The position numbers and the translations under genes were made by a program. This document shows positions 24,816 to 33,633 of a stretch of 41,556 bases of DNA, piece by piece. Origin of the DNA: Candidatus Sumerlaeota bacterium (GTDB taxonomy: Bacteria > Sumerlaeota > Sumerlaeia > Sumerlaeales > Sumerlaeaceae). Each line of letters opens with the position of its first letter. The stretch's first letter is position 1. Under the pieces are notes generated by a model. The model worked only from the letters and a program-made list of their open reading frames with translations, did no database searches and was not told the DNA's origin. Location of the stretch: the NCBI GenBank assembly GCA_026398535.1, contig JAPLSQ010000060.1, positions 1-41,556 of the forward strand. Reading direction: 5' to 3'.

Positions 24816-25637
24816 ATGAATCTGACCATCTCCCTCGCCCAAATTTCCGTTGCCCGGTCCCAGCCCGAGGCCAATCTGATCAAGGGTGAAGCCTTGGTTG
24901 CCGAAGCGGCGCGGCGGGGAAGCGATATGATCTGTTTCCCCGAAATGTGGACGACGGGCTTTGACTGGGCTCAGAATGAGCGAATGGCCGCGCAACACGA
25001 GCAGGTCATCTGCCGCGTGGCGGACATGGCACGGCGCCACGGCATCTGGATCAGCGGCTCCATGCTGTCACTGAACGAGCAGGGGCGGGTTTCCAACACG
25101 CACATCATGTTCGATGACAAAGGCGCACGCGCGGGCGTCTACCGAAAAACCCACCTGTTCACCCTCTTCCATGAGGACAAGCACATGGCGCCGGGCAACG
25201 CGCTTTGCACAGTCGAGACGCCGTGGGGCTTGGCCGGCTTGTCTGTATGTTACGACATTCGCTTTCCCGAGCTTTTCCGCACCTATGCGCTCAAGGGCGT
25301 CAAGCTCATGTTATCCCCGATGGCATTCCCCCATCCGCGCCTCGCGCACTGGAAGATACTCGTCCGCGCCCGGGCGATCGAGAACCAGATGTTCATGATC
25401 GGCGTCAATCAGGTGGGAAGCGAAAATTTCGGCGCGGATGGCGAGGCGGTGTATTTCGGCGACTCCGTGATCATTGATCCTTGGGGCGGGACCGTCGCGG
25501 AGGCGGGCGAAGGGCGCGAAATGCTCGTCACCGCGACGATCGACGTGGACAAAGCCGACCAAGTGCGGCAACGGATGATGGTGTTGCGGGATCGACGCCC
25601 GGACCTTTATGAATTGGGTGCGGGGGACACTGAGTAA
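24816..25637 (+). CDS. Carbon-nitrogen hydrolase (nitrilase superfamily, omega-amidase-like)
   Basis: Cytoplasmic amidase of 273 residues. The catalytic triad is visible: Glu43 in CFPEMWTTGF, Lys111 in VYRKTHLF, and Cys145 in LSVCYDIRFPE. The segment THLFTLFHEDKHMAPG and the overall length fit the NIT2/YafV omega-amidase branch, which hydrolyses alpha-ketoglutaramate or related omega-amides, but other small amides are possible. ATG 24816 fits the family start (LTISLAQI); a GTG at 24783 would add 11 residues. It lies 55 bp after ilvC, probably on the same transcript, and converges on the kinase gene. Confidence 0.88.
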   Translation: MNLTISLAQISVARSQPEANLIKGEALVAEAARRGSDMICFPEMWTTGFDWAQNERMAAQHEQVICRVADMARRHGIWISGSMLSLNEQGRVSNTHIMFDDKGARAGVYRKTHLFTLFHEDKHMAPGNALCTVETPWGLAGLSVCYDIRFPELFRTYALKGVKLMLSPMAFPHPRLAHWKILVRARAIENQMFMIGVNQVGSENFGADGEAVYFGDSVIIDPWGGTVAEAGEGREMLVTATIDVDKADQVRQRMMVLRDRRPDLYELGAGDTE

Positions 25638-25644
25638 GGATGCG

Positions 25645-25662
25645 TCTCCCTGATCAGGGAGA
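25645..25662. terminator. Perfect 18-bp palindrome between convergent genes
   Basis: TCTCCCTGA followed by its exact complement TCAGGGAGA. It folds into a stem of about 7 bp with a GATC loop on either strand. No T-run follows on either side. Its place in the 62-bp gap between two convergent genes suggests a bidirectional transcript end; a protein-binding site is the alternative. Confidence 0.5.
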
Positions 25663-25699
25663 TTAAGGCAGATTGCGGTTTGGGTTTACAGCCTGTCTT

Positions 25700-27586
25700 T
25701 CAGGCGCCCATGCTGAGCAGGTATTGTTTGGCGCGCTGGCGCTCATCGCTGCCCGGAGGCGCGTTTCGCTCGATGTATTTTAAAAGCACAAGGGCATCGT
25801 CGGCATAACCGCGTGCCTGGTAAAACTCGGCAAGCGCCAGCCAGCATGCATAATTTGCGGGATCAAACGAGATGGCGTCCATCATGCATGTCTCGGCGGC
25901 TGATGTTGCCTCGGCTCCCGGCGTCGTGAGATATTTCTTTGCCTGCGCGTGCAAGTCCCTGGCTTTGACCGCGTTTAGGGCGTTGTCCGGGGAGCGTTTT
26001 TTGTCCAGCGTGGCCGAAAGCTGGCGGTCGAGCAGGGCAAGATAGGCATCGCCTGAATAATTGCCCGACTGGACACGGTAAAAATCGCGCGCGCCTTCAA
26101 AATAGGCCTTGGCGAGGAAATATCGCGCGGGATTTTTTGTGTATGTCTTCCCTTTGCTGTCGCGTCTTTTGGCCAGTATGTCAGTTTTGCTCGTTGGCGG
26201 AAGCTGGGCGGTCAGCCAGTCGAGCTTCTCGCTCACAAGCGACGGTTCGTATCCGGGATATTTTGCGTGAAATGTTTCCCATTGCTGGCAGGCTTCCTCG
26301 ACTCTGCCCTGCGAGACAAGCGCGGACGTTTCGCCGTTGATTTTGGCATAAGCGGCCATGGCGGTTGAGTTCGCCCCGCCTTGATTTGCGGTGTTGACGT
26401 CGGGGCGCATGCTCAGGATGGCATAAATCAGCGCCGCCATTATGAGCGCGGCCGCGCCGACCGCGGGCCACCAGCGATGCACCAGCCCTTTCAACGGCGG
26501 CATTCCCAAGGGCGTTGCGGCGCCTGTTTCGCCCGGTTGCGCCGTGCCGGGATTCACGCGCACCGTTTCATCATGCGCTTTCTTTTCACGCTCGGCATTT
26601 TCGGTCAGTTTGCGCACACCGGTCGGGGTTCTTTCGGCAACAGGTGGGCGTTCGGGCAATGGCGGTTCCGGCGGCAGGGTGTGCATTCGGGAAGAAGTCA
26701 CCGATTCCATGCGGTGGGTCGCGCCATCGGGGATGTCTTTCACGCCGTCGATCATCAACCGGACGGGTGTTTTCGCTGATATTGCCGCTTCAAGGTCCCG
26801 CGCCATTTCCTCGCCGTTTTCATAGCGGGCCGCCTTGTTTTTTTCCAGCGAGCGCATGATGACTTTTTCGAAAGCGGGCGTGATGGATGTGTTGATCTCG
26901 GAGGGCGGGGATGGCTGCTCGTAGAGGTGCTTAGTGGCAATCGCGATCGCGTTTTCACCGTCGAAGGGCGGGCGGGCGGTCAGGCAGTAATAAAGGCAGA
27001 CGCCGAGCGAGTAGAGATCGCTTTGCGCGTCGACGCTCTTGCCGGTGACCTGTTCGGGCGACATGAATTTTGGCGTGCCCATACACACGCCGGTTTGTGT
27101 TTTGAACTTTGATTCGAGGAAGCGCGCGATGCCGAAATCCATGACCTTGGCGGCGCCCTGCGGGGTGACGAGAATGTTGTCGGGCTTGATGTCGCGGTGG
27201 ATGATGCCATTCTCGTGGGCGTAGTTCAGGGCGCGTCCCACTTGCGCGCCGATGCGCGCGACGACGGTTTCGGCAAGGGGCGCGCCATGGTTAATTTTGG
27301 CTTGCAGGCTCTCACCCTCGATGTACTCCATGATGATGCAGAAGGTGTGTTTGTGCGGCTCGATGTCGTAAACCGCCACGATGTTCGGATGGTTGAGTCG
27401 CGCCACCATGATGGCTTCCTGCTGGAAACGCGCGCGGAACTCGAGGTCGGAGGCAAGTTCCTCCGAGAGCATTTTGACAGCCACGACGCGGTTAAGGCTT
27501 TGCTGCACGGCTTTGTAAACCGTGCCCATGCCGCCGCGCCCGATGACTTCAACGACTTCATATTTTCCAGCAATCAGTTCAGGCAT
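25700..27586 (-). CDS. Membrane-anchored Ser/Thr protein kinase (Hanks type)
   Basis: Protein of 628 residues. The kinase domain (about 8-275) has glycine loop GRGGMGTVYKA, Lys38 in VVAVKML, catalytic Asp132 in HRDIKPDN, Asp150 in MDFGIARF, and the activation segment GTPKFMSPEQVTG. A Pro/Thr/Glu-rich linker follows, then one membrane helix near 370-392 (AVGAAALIMAALIYAILSM). A helical outer domain of about 230 residues has TPR-like stretches (YACWLALAEFYQARGYADDAL). The kinase would be cytoplasmic and the helical domain periplasmic, a sensor-like layout. The substrate is unknown. The start ATG has GGA about 9 nt upstream. Confidence 0.92.
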   Translation of the reverse strand: MPELIAGKYEVVEVIGRGGMGTVYKAVQQSLNRVVAVKMLSEELASDLEFRARFQQEAIMVARLNHPNIVAVYDIEPHKHTFCIIMEYIEGESLQAKINHGAPLAETVVARIGAQVGRALNYAHENGIIHRDIKPDNILVTPQGAAKVMDFGIARFLESKFKTQTGVCMGTPKFMSPEQVTGKSVDAQSDLYSLGVCLYYCLTARPPFDGENAIAIATKHLYEQPSPPSEINTSITPAFEKVIMRSLEKNKAARYENGEEMARDLEAAISAKTPVRLMIDGVKDIPDGATHRMESVTSSRMHTLPPEPPLPERPPVAERTPTGVRKLTENAEREKKAHDETVRVNPGTAQPGETGAATPLGMPPLKGLVHRWWPAVGAAALIMAALIYAILSMRPDVNTANQGGANSTAMAAYAKINGETSALVSQGRVEEACQQWETFHAKYPGYEPSLVSEKLDWLTAQLPPTSKTDILAKRRDSKGKTYTKNPARYFLAKAYFEGARDFYRVQSGNYSGDAYLALLDRQLSATLDKKRSPDNALNAVKARDLHAQAKKYLTTPGAEATSAAETCMMDAISFDPANYACWLALAEFYQARGYADDALVLLKYIERNAPPGSDERQRAKQYLLSMGA

Positions 27587-27714
27587 GACTCATTCCATGA
27601 TTGAAATCAAGCAAGCCGGAAATACCCCGCAAGGAGCAATGCAAAACTGACAGGCAAAATGACCAGTGGCGGCAGGGACAACCGCAGGCGCCGCAAGCGG
27701 TGTGTTGCGCGGGA

Positions 27715-29748
27715 TCAGTAGATAGTCGCTTTTGTGTCCTTCCACTTGCCGAAGCGGATGGCGCGCAGTTCTTTGAAGGCATGGCGCCGCTGGGCGGGCG
27801 TGTCGAGCGGGGCCTTTTTCAGCCAAGCGCGATAATCATCGATTTTCTTCGCGAAGATGGCGTGCTGAAGCGGAGCGGTCTTCAGTTTGCGCGCAATGCC
27901 GTCGAGCGTCTCGCGTGTTTTAAGATAAATCCGCGCGCGCCACGCCAGCTCCTCGGGCGAGACGACCTTGACATGGGGCTCGAGCCGATCCACGCACCAT
28001 TTGAGCGGTTCGACGCCGCGCTCGACATTCGGCGAGTTGGCCAGCTTCTGGTCAACCTCCTCAGCCCACAAATCCCGGCTCGTGTCGGCCTTTTTGAAGT
28101 ACGACCACACATGGACCGTCGTCCAGTCGAGATAGGCGTCGCTCGTTGGCGGGCCGTCGTGGGCCGCCTTGTTGATTAGAGAGGCCACGACAGCCGGTGG
28201 CCCCTCGTTCTTAATGCTCGAATGATGTTCCCACAAGCCATAACGCGCCGAAATGACGGGAATCGGATCGCCCTCGGCGTTCGGCGTCCAGAGGATGCGC
28301 CCCTCGCCGCCCGTATAGGGGTAATATTGGATGGAAAAAATGCCCACAAGACCGGGAATGTGAAGCGCATAGCGGCTCTGTGCGCGGCGTGCATCCGCCG
28401 AGTCCCAGCGCTGGTTGTTGAACTGTATTGTCCGCACGCCGAGTTTTTCCATCCAAGGGGCAATCTGGGCAATATGCCCGTCGAGAACCTTGATGGGATC
28501 GGGATACGCCGTGCCGTAGATTTCGGGGTAATAGTAACCGCCGCCGAGCATCATGAATGAGTCGCCGGGCGATGCTGTCCGCGCCATCCATTCAATAGTG
28601 GGCACGGCGATCTGTGCCAGGTCGGCGGGCGGCGCCGTCCAGCCGATCGGAAATTCAGCGCGGCCGGGGGAGTTCCAGTAATGCAAGGAGTTGCTGAAAA
28701 ATCCGCCCATGTACCATTGCACATTATCTCCGTCGGTCATGATGAAGGACGTGTAGTGCACGCCTTCCTCCCATTTTAGTGCGAGGGGATCGACCTCCGA
28801 GTCTTTGTTGAGGCGCAGTTCTGGCCATGAAATGTCCCGGCCGGCCTGAACAATGCTTGTCAGGGTCAGGTTAAGGCACCAGTTCGTGGCTGTCTCAAAC
28901 TTGCCCCAGTGACTTGACAGGGAGGTCTGGACATCCTCGGCGCCCGAGTTCCAGCCGACGAGGGGAGTGTTTGGTCCTGCCCATGCCATCACTTCGCTTG
29001 TGAAACGATTGACGCCGAAAAAGCAGAATGATCGGGTGGCGATGGCGTAATCGCGGCAGTGTGGAACTTTCGGTTCGATCGTGCACAACAGCGCCGGATT
29101 GCAGTTGTCCCTGCGGTTGGCGAAGCACCATTTCTCGTCTTTTCCGCGCGCATCGAACAACCGTTTCAGTCCCATTTTTTTGATAACCGGTTCGGCGCTT
29201 TCCTCCACGATGATCGCTCCAAGCTGGGGCGCCATGGTGGTCGCGACGTTCACCGAAGCGTCGTACCCCGGTGTTGTTTCCGGGTCGGAACAATATAGGT
29301 CGCGCTCGCTCATGTCCGCGCGATAAAGGATATAGCCTTTGACCGTGCCATTTGTTATGAAGGTGTTAATGAGCGACATGGAGTCTGGCGCATCGATGCG
29401 TTTGGCCTTGGTCGCATTGAAAATCGACCCGAGCCAGAGCTTGTAACTGCCGCTGTCCTCGAGGTTGAGCCAGATCATCGAATCGCCCCTTCCCTCCTTG
29501 ACGGCGAGGGCGGCGAGGCCCGTCAGCGAATGCAGAGTGAAATTCAAATAACCGTTCATGCCGCCAGGATCGGATGCCGATCCGATTTTTGGCAGCTTGT
29601 TGAGATCACCGGTGACGTAAATATTCTTCGGATGCGGAAACTTGATCCAGTATGACGCGGGATCAGCGGCCCGCGCCTGTAAACTTGCAAGGCAGAAAAC
29701 AGCCGCAAGCAGCAGGCTGGCATGTTTGGGTGAGTGAGTATGACGCAT
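27715..29748 (-). CDS. Secreted GxGYxYP-family putative glycoside hydrolase, intact signature
   Basis: Predicted exported protein of 677 residues with a signal peptide (SLLLAAVFCLASLQARA). It belongs to the family named for the motif GxGYxYP, seen here intact as GGGYYYP at 402-408. The acidic motif IMTDGDNVQWYMGG lies about 70 residues before it. The family is thought to be glycosidase-like from its fold and genomic context; no reaction is firmly established. Unlike its two paralogues in this window it lacks an N-terminal carbohydrate-binding-like module. GGA sits 8 nt before the ATG. It starts 20 bp after the URO-D family gene and is probably co-transcribed with it. Confidence 0.87.
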   Translation of the reverse strand: MRHTHSPKHASLLLAAVFCLASLQARAADPASYWIKFPHPKNIYVTGDLNKLPKIGSASDPGGMNGYLNFTLHSLTGLAALAVKEGRGDSMIWLNLEDSGSYKLWLGSIFNATKAKRIDAPDSMSLINTFITNGTVKGYILYRADMSERDLYCSDPETTPGYDASVNVATTMAPQLGAIIVEESAEPVIKKMGLKRLFDARGKDEKWCFANRRDNCNPALLCTIEPKVPHCRDYAIATRSFCFFGVNRFTSEVMAWAGPNTPLVGWNSGAEDVQTSLSSHWGKFETATNWCLNLTLTSIVQAGRDISWPELRLNKDSEVDPLALKWEEGVHYTSFIMTDGDNVQWYMGGFFSNSLHYWNSPGRAEFPIGWTAPPADLAQIAVPTIEWMARTASPGDSFMMLGGGYYYPEIYGTAYPDPIKVLDGHIAQIAPWMEKLGVRTIQFNNQRWDSADARRAQSRYALHIPGLVGIFSIQYYPYTGGEGRILWTPNAEGDPIPVISARYGLWEHHSSIKNEGPPAVVASLINKAAHDGPPTSDAYLDWTTVHVWSYFKKADTSRDLWAEEVDQKLANSPNVERGVEPLKWCVDRLEPHVKVVSPEELAWRARIYLKTRETLDGIARKLKTAPLQHAIFAKKIDDYRAWLKKAPLDTPAQRRHAFKELRAIRFGKWKDTKATIY

Positions 29749-29768
29749 GATTATTCCATTTCCATCGG

Positions 29769-30809
29769 TCAGATTGTCTGGTTGTCCAGTGTTTCCAGCA
29801 TGGCTTCGATGTTGGCCATCGGGACATCGGGTTGAATGGTGTGGGAGCCGGCAAAGATGAATCCCCCGTTCCCGCCCATGACCTCGACGATTCTCCGTGT
29901 CTCGGCGCGCGCCTGTTCCGGTTTGGCCGAGACAAGGAAATCCTGCGTGTCGATACCCGCCATGAAGGTCAGCGTATTCCCGAATTCGCGTTTGATGGCG
30001 GCGTTGTCCATATCCGCGGCCATCGGCTGGAGCGGGTTGAGGACATCGATGCCGATCTCGGCGAGATCGCCGATAATCGGGCGGATGGAGCCGCAGGAAT
30101 GATAGGCAATGATCGTCCCGGGAGCCACCGAGCGAATCGCGTCCACGATTGTTTTCAGCCGCGGTTTGAGAATTTCACGCCACACAAGAGGACTGATGAG
30201 CATGCCCGACTGCGTGCCCACATCATCGCCCAGCCACACCCAGTCAACGCCGCGGCGCATGCTTTCGAGAGCTGCGCCGGTGGTGAATCGCATGGTTTTG
30301 TCGAGAAGCGCGCCGGCCTCTGGTTCGCGCAGCGTCATTTCAACGAGCAGGTCTTCCATGCCGCGCAGGTGATAGGCAGGCTCGAAGATGGAGCCGGAAA
30401 CATCCGCGCCGATGAAATGATCGTTTCCGAAGGAGGCGAGCAGTTGTTCGAGTTCCGTGAATCGTCCGGGATCATGCGGGTCGGGCATGCGATAATACTC
30501 GATTTGACCAAGGCCAGCATCCATTAAAGGATGTCGGGTGACCATGTTATAATAACCCTGCCGTGTCCACGTGATGCCGAAATCGTCCGTGAAGCTGGCG
30601 CCTTCGGCCGCGGCCCGCGCCATGGACTGGTTGATGGACACCCAGGGTTGCAGGATGTCATTTCCGATGGCCGCCTCGGTGGCGAAGCCGCTTGTCCCGA
30701 ACCGACGCCCGAATTCGTCGAGCAGGCTGGGGTGAAACCATAGGAATCGCGGGGTGCGGTCAATGGCCGTCCTGCGGATGGCGCCGTAAACGCGTTGTTT
30801 GGAATTCAT
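29769..30809 (-). CDS. Uroporphyrinogen decarboxylase (URO-D) family protein
   Basis: TIM-barrel protein of 346 residues. Segments such as DDFGITWTRQGYY, VDWVWLGDDVGTQSGMLISP, IIAYHSCGSIRPIIGDLAEIGIDVLNPLQP and FMAGIDTQDFL match the broad URO-D superfamily. The family splits into heme-pathway HemE and many relatives, including corrinoid methyltransferases and uncharacterised proteins found next to carbohydrate genes. Absence of heme genes and the glycan context favour the second group (inference). ATG 30809 is preferred; the frame stays open for 38 more codons upstream but those cross the terminator of the previous unit. Confidence 0.85.
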   Translation of the reverse strand: MNSKQRVYGAIRRTAIDRTPRFLWFHPSLLDEFGRRFGTSGFATEAAIGNDILQPWVSINQSMARAAAEGASFTDDFGITWTRQGYYNMVTRHPLMDAGLGQIEYYRMPDPHDPGRFTELEQLLASFGNDHFIGADVSGSIFEPAYHLRGMEDLLVEMTLREPEAGALLDKTMRFTTGAALESMRRGVDWVWLGDDVGTQSGMLISPLVWREILKPRLKTIVDAIRSVAPGTIIAYHSCGSIRPIIGDLAEIGIDVLNPLQPMAADMDNAAIKREFGNTLTFMAGIDTQDFLVSAKPEQARAETRRIVEVMGGNGGFIFAGSHTIQPDVPMANIEAMLETLDNQTI

Positions 30810-30860
30810 GAGCTGCTTTTCACTGGAAATATGATGAGCGCTGATTCCTCCCGGAATCAT

Positions 30861-30908
30861 AAAAAAAGCGGGTTGCGAAGTCTTGAATGCGCCGCTTCGC
30901 AACCCGTT
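30861..30908 (-). terminator. Rho-independent terminator of the beta-helix gene
   Basis: Read on the minus strand, a perfect 12-bp stem (CGGGTTGCGAAG with its complement, arms at 30895-30906 and 30869-30880) and a 14-nt loop are followed by seven T (the A-run at 30861-30867). It lies just after the stop of the beta-helix gene and before the URO-D start, so it separates two transcription units. Confidence 0.9.
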
Positions 30909-30941
30909 CAACAATTTGTCCAAAGCCGGACAGTGGACGGC

Positions 30942-32447
30942 TTAATTGTAAATCGCCCAGTCTGGGACGGCTGTTGTTGTGACTTGATTGATGCCGCAAT
31001 CGGGCGCCGTCGCGTCGTAGGCGTTGCCGTCGACGTCATAGAGCAGGTCGGTCGGCGTGCCCTTGCCATGGGCTGCCGATCCAAGCCCAGTGCGCCAGTT
31101 GCCGTTGGGGGGATCGACATACATCGGATTGCCCGTGGAGACATTGGTGCCGTCATAGTTGCCCGACGAGTTGATCAAGTTGTAATCAACGAGTTTTTGG
31201 TTGTTGGTGCCGGCGGCGTTGATGCCCACGGCGTTGGAGGCGTCGATGATCGAATTGCGCACCCAGAGAATCGTGTTGGCCATGTCGGAGCAAATGGCCG
31301 CCTGTGTTTTGCCGTTGGCGACGACGCAGTGGTTGAGCTTGATGGCCGCGTCGAATCCGCTGTTCTCTGAGGTCGCGAGCACGGGGTTGGCCGTGCCGTC
31401 GATGACCGTATTGTTGGCCATGATGAGGCCGCCCTGCCAGCAGACGAGGCCGGAGGCGACGTTGGCGGTGTTGAGACCGCGCAGGATGCACCCATTCAGG
31501 ATGACCGTGCCGTTGTTGCCGATGTTGCGCGCGTCGATGACGCACAGGTCGGCGCCGCTGGCCGCGCGATTTTCAAACAGGCAATTGTTGGCCGTGATGG
31601 TTGTGTCCTTGTTCGCGCTATTGGGCACATTCTGGTAGTAGGCGATCATGCGGTCGGCCACGTTCGTGAACGTGCAGTTGTTGGCTGTCAGCCAGCCCAA
31701 GCCGCCGTCGGCGCCTGTTTCCCAGTCATGGCAGAGCACGCTGTTATAGCCGGTCGACGTGAAGTTGTTGACCGTCAGCCGGAAGCCCGAGCAGACAAAC
31801 GCCGGTCCGAACTGGTTTTTCGTTGCGGTGCCGCCGTTGATGAACAGGCCGTTTGACGGATTGGTGTCGCCGCCGTACCCTGCCACCCCCACGCGCCCGC
31901 AGTCGGTCCATGTGCCACCGTTCACGTTGGTGATGCCGCCCGAGGCGATGATAGCCGAGTTGGTGATGCTGTTGAAGGTGCAACTTGTCAGCGTGTTGGT
32001 GGCTCCGCGGAAGATAAGGCCGTTATCGGCGGCCGGGCCGAAGTTGCAACGGGTGTAGGTCTGGCCGTCATAGCCGTGAAACAGCGCCCACTGGCCGGAG
32101 TTTATGAAGCTGACGCCGGTGGCTGTCATCGTGCCGCCGCCTTGGGCAACATTCATGCGCCCATTGACGGTCACCACGCCCTCGACATCGGGCGCGAAGA
32201 CCAGTTTCACGCCATCGCGGATGGTTATTTCCGCCGGGGAGAGATCATACTGCACGGTGGCTGTGTCGGTGAACTGAATGTTGTAATCCGTGTCTAAGCC
32301 TGCATTGACGGCGGCCAGGCAGGCGCTCAGTTCGGTGAAGTTTGGCGAGCCGGTCCCGGCCTTGTTGACCGTGTAGTTTGTCAGAGCCGGGGCGCTGGCG
32401 CACACGCTAACCGCCGCACAGGCTGCGATGAGTCGAAAAATTTTCAT
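30942..32447 (-). CDS. Secreted right-handed parallel beta-helix protein
   Basis: Exported protein of 501 residues with a signal peptide (IFRLIAACAAVSVCASAPA). The rest is made of short Asn/Gly/Thr-rich coils typical of pectate-lyase-like beta-helices: repeated patterns such as TANNCTF, NCLFENRA, LNGCILRG, MANNTVIDG and LNHCVVANG spaced about 22-30 residues apart. Such proteins bind or cleave polysaccharides or act as surface proteins; no catalytic residues can be assigned. AGGAG lies 8 nt before the ATG. The pseudopilin gene is 67 bp upstream on the same strand, and a strong terminator follows, so the pair likely forms an operon. Confidence 0.82.
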   Translation of the reverse strand: MKIFRLIAACAAVSVCASAPALTNYTVNKAGTGSPNFTELSACLAAVNAGLDTDYNIQFTDTATVQYDLSPAEITIRDGVKLVFAPDVEGVVTVNGRMNVAQGGGTMTATGVSFINSGQWALFHGYDGQTYTRCNFGPAADNGLIFRGATNTLTSCTFNSITNSAIIASGGITNVNGGTWTDCGRVGVAGYGGDTNPSNGLFINGGTATKNQFGPAFVCSGFRLTVNNFTSTGYNSVLCHDWETGADGGLGWLTANNCTFTNVADRMIAYYQNVPNSANKDTTITANNCLFENRAASGADLCVIDARNIGNNGTVILNGCILRGLNTANVASGLVCWQGGLIMANNTVIDGTANPVLATSENSGFDAAIKLNHCVVANGKTQAAICSDMANTILWVRNSIIDASNAVGINAAGTNNQKLVDYNLINSSGNYDGTNVSTGNPMYVDPPNGNWRTGLGSAAHGKGTPTDLLYDVDGNAYDATAPDCGINQVTTTAVPDWAIYN

Positions 32448-32514
32448 GTTGTGTTCTCCTTTTATGGTTTATGTTTTTTTCGCACAGTATCATTCGCTTC
32501 ATTGATAATAACAG

Positions 32515-33150
32515 TTACCTGACACCCTGGAAACCGCGGGTGTCGCCGGTGTAACGCACGATTCCTCCGGCGCTGACGGTGCCGTTGGTTGGGTCGTAGA
32601 CCTGGTTGATCGCGTTTGCTAATTGGCCCAGATGATGAAACGCGAGCGCCCATTCAGGCACGGTGTGGGCGGTGCTTGGTCCGAGAGAGTGAACGCAACA
32701 AGCGTCCAGATTGGGCACCTCGGCCCATGCGTCGCCAAAGGTCAAGGGCGGATAGGCTTGGGGGGTCACGCCGCCGGTCCACTTGTAATAAGCCCAAATG
32801 TAATCATCGCCAAACTCCCTGGTCCATCCCGGCAGGGCGCGCAGGGCGCTCATGAACGGATCGCGGAACTTGGACGAGGTCAGATATGGCACCGGGGTGG
32901 AGAGCGGGATCAGGCCCAATTGCGCGTCGTAATGCCAGTATATCCAGATGGGATACTTGTTCCAATCGGAATGATAGGACTCAAGCGCCGTCACGTAGGA
33001 TCGCAGGTCGCTTTTCACCCTTGAAACCTTCGCGCGGGTCTGCGCCTCGATGAAATTCGGCACAGCGATTGCGGCCAGAATCGCGATGATGGCTACGACA
33101 ATCAGAAGCTCGATCAGCGTGAAACCACATCGTTGTGCTTTCAGTGTCAA
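32515..33150 (-). CDS. Type II secretion/type IV pilus-like pseudopilin
   Basis: Protein of 211 residues with the prepilin signature: basic leader LKAQRCG, then FTLIELLIVVAIIAIL with Glu at position 5 of the mature chain, cut between Gly and Phe by prepilin peptidase. The N-terminal helix continues as FIEAQTRAKVSRVKSDLRSY, a form common in pseudopilins of Sumerlaeota/Planctomycetes-like bacteria. The globular part ends in SAGGIVRYTGDTRGFQGV. The start is a TTG at 33150: a perfect AAAGGAGG lies 6 nt upstream, while possible upstream ATGs have none. It probably forms a pseudopilus or a surface assembly. The 39-codon mini-copy upstream shares both ends. Confidence 0.85.
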   Translation of the reverse strand: MTLKAQRCGFTLIELLIVVAIIAILAAIAVPNFIEAQTRAKVSRVKSDLRSYVTALESYHSDWNKYPIWIYWHYDAQLGLIPLSTPVPYLTSSKFRDPFMSALRALPGWTREFGDDYIWAYYKWTGGVTPQAYPPLTFGDAWAEVPNLDACCVHSLGPSTAHTVPEWALAFHHLGQLANAINQVYDPTNGTVSAGGIVRYTGDTRGFQGVR

Positions 33151-33202
33151 AACACGCCTCCTTTCTCTTTTCGAGTGATACATCTTATGCGATTGTTGTG
33201 AT

Positions 33203-33246
33203 GTTGTTGTGATCACTTGAACCACCTTATGTCAATATCAAAATGC
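33203..33246 (-). repeat. Duplicated pilin upstream block, copy A
   Basis: A 44-bp block that aligns without gaps to 33511-33554 with 35 identities. The most conserved part includes CCTTATGTCAATA, which on the minus strand reads TATTGACATAAGG and contains a consensus -35 hexamer TTGACA. The matching -10 is weak. It lies 53 bp upstream of the pseudopilin start. Confidence 0.7.
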
Positions 33247-33317
33247 GACTATTTTGAATTGTCTGTTCAACACTGCGGCGGCAATGATGGCGGATGGTAT
33301 TTGTCACGGGTGGGAAG

Positions 33318-33437
33318 CTATTTGACAGCAGGAAATCCGCGGGTGTCGCCGGTATAGCGCACGATTCCGCCCGCGCTGATGGCCACGACAATCAGAAGCT
33401 CAATCAGGGTGAAACCGCCTTGTTTCTTTCTATTCAT
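33318..33437 (-). CDS. Mini-pilin: 39-residue internal-deletion paralogue of the pseudopilin
   Basis: An ATG with a perfect AAGGAGG 9 nt upstream opens a frame of 39 codons ending in TAG. The peptide begins MNRKKQGGFTLIELLIVVAI and continues directly into SAGGIVRYTGDTRGFPAVK. The first part equals the prepilin leader and start of the helix of the neighbouring pseudopilin; the second equals its last residues. About 170 internal residues are missing. The join falls at a TCA shared by both parental sites. Within the compared blocks (TLIELLIVVAI and SAGGIVRYTGDTRGF) the DNA differences I counted are all synonymous. It may be a decaying remnant or a real short membrane peptide. Confidence 0.6.
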   Translation of the reverse strand: MNRKKQGGFTLIELLIVVAISAGGIVRYTGDTRGFPAVK

Positions 33438-33510
33438 TGAGCAATGCCTCCTTAATTCCTGTCGAAGATAGAATGATGAAAAGCCATGCAACACATTTCA
33501 GTTTGCGGAG

Positions 33511-33554
33511 GTTGTTGTAATCAGCACAGCCGCCTTATGTCAATAAAAAAATGC
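33511..33554 (-). repeat. Duplicated pilin upstream block, copy B
   Basis: Partner of 33203-33246 (35 of 44 identical), 74 bp upstream of the mini-pilin start. It again holds TATTGACATAAGG on the minus strand. It shows that the duplication that made the mini-pilin included its upstream control region. Confidence 0.7.
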
Positions 33555-33633
33555 ATCTGTGAAAACGATTTTCTTTTATATCATGTTTCTCTGGGATCTC
33601 CCGGAGGAAAGGCGCGGTGACGACCTTCGCGGA

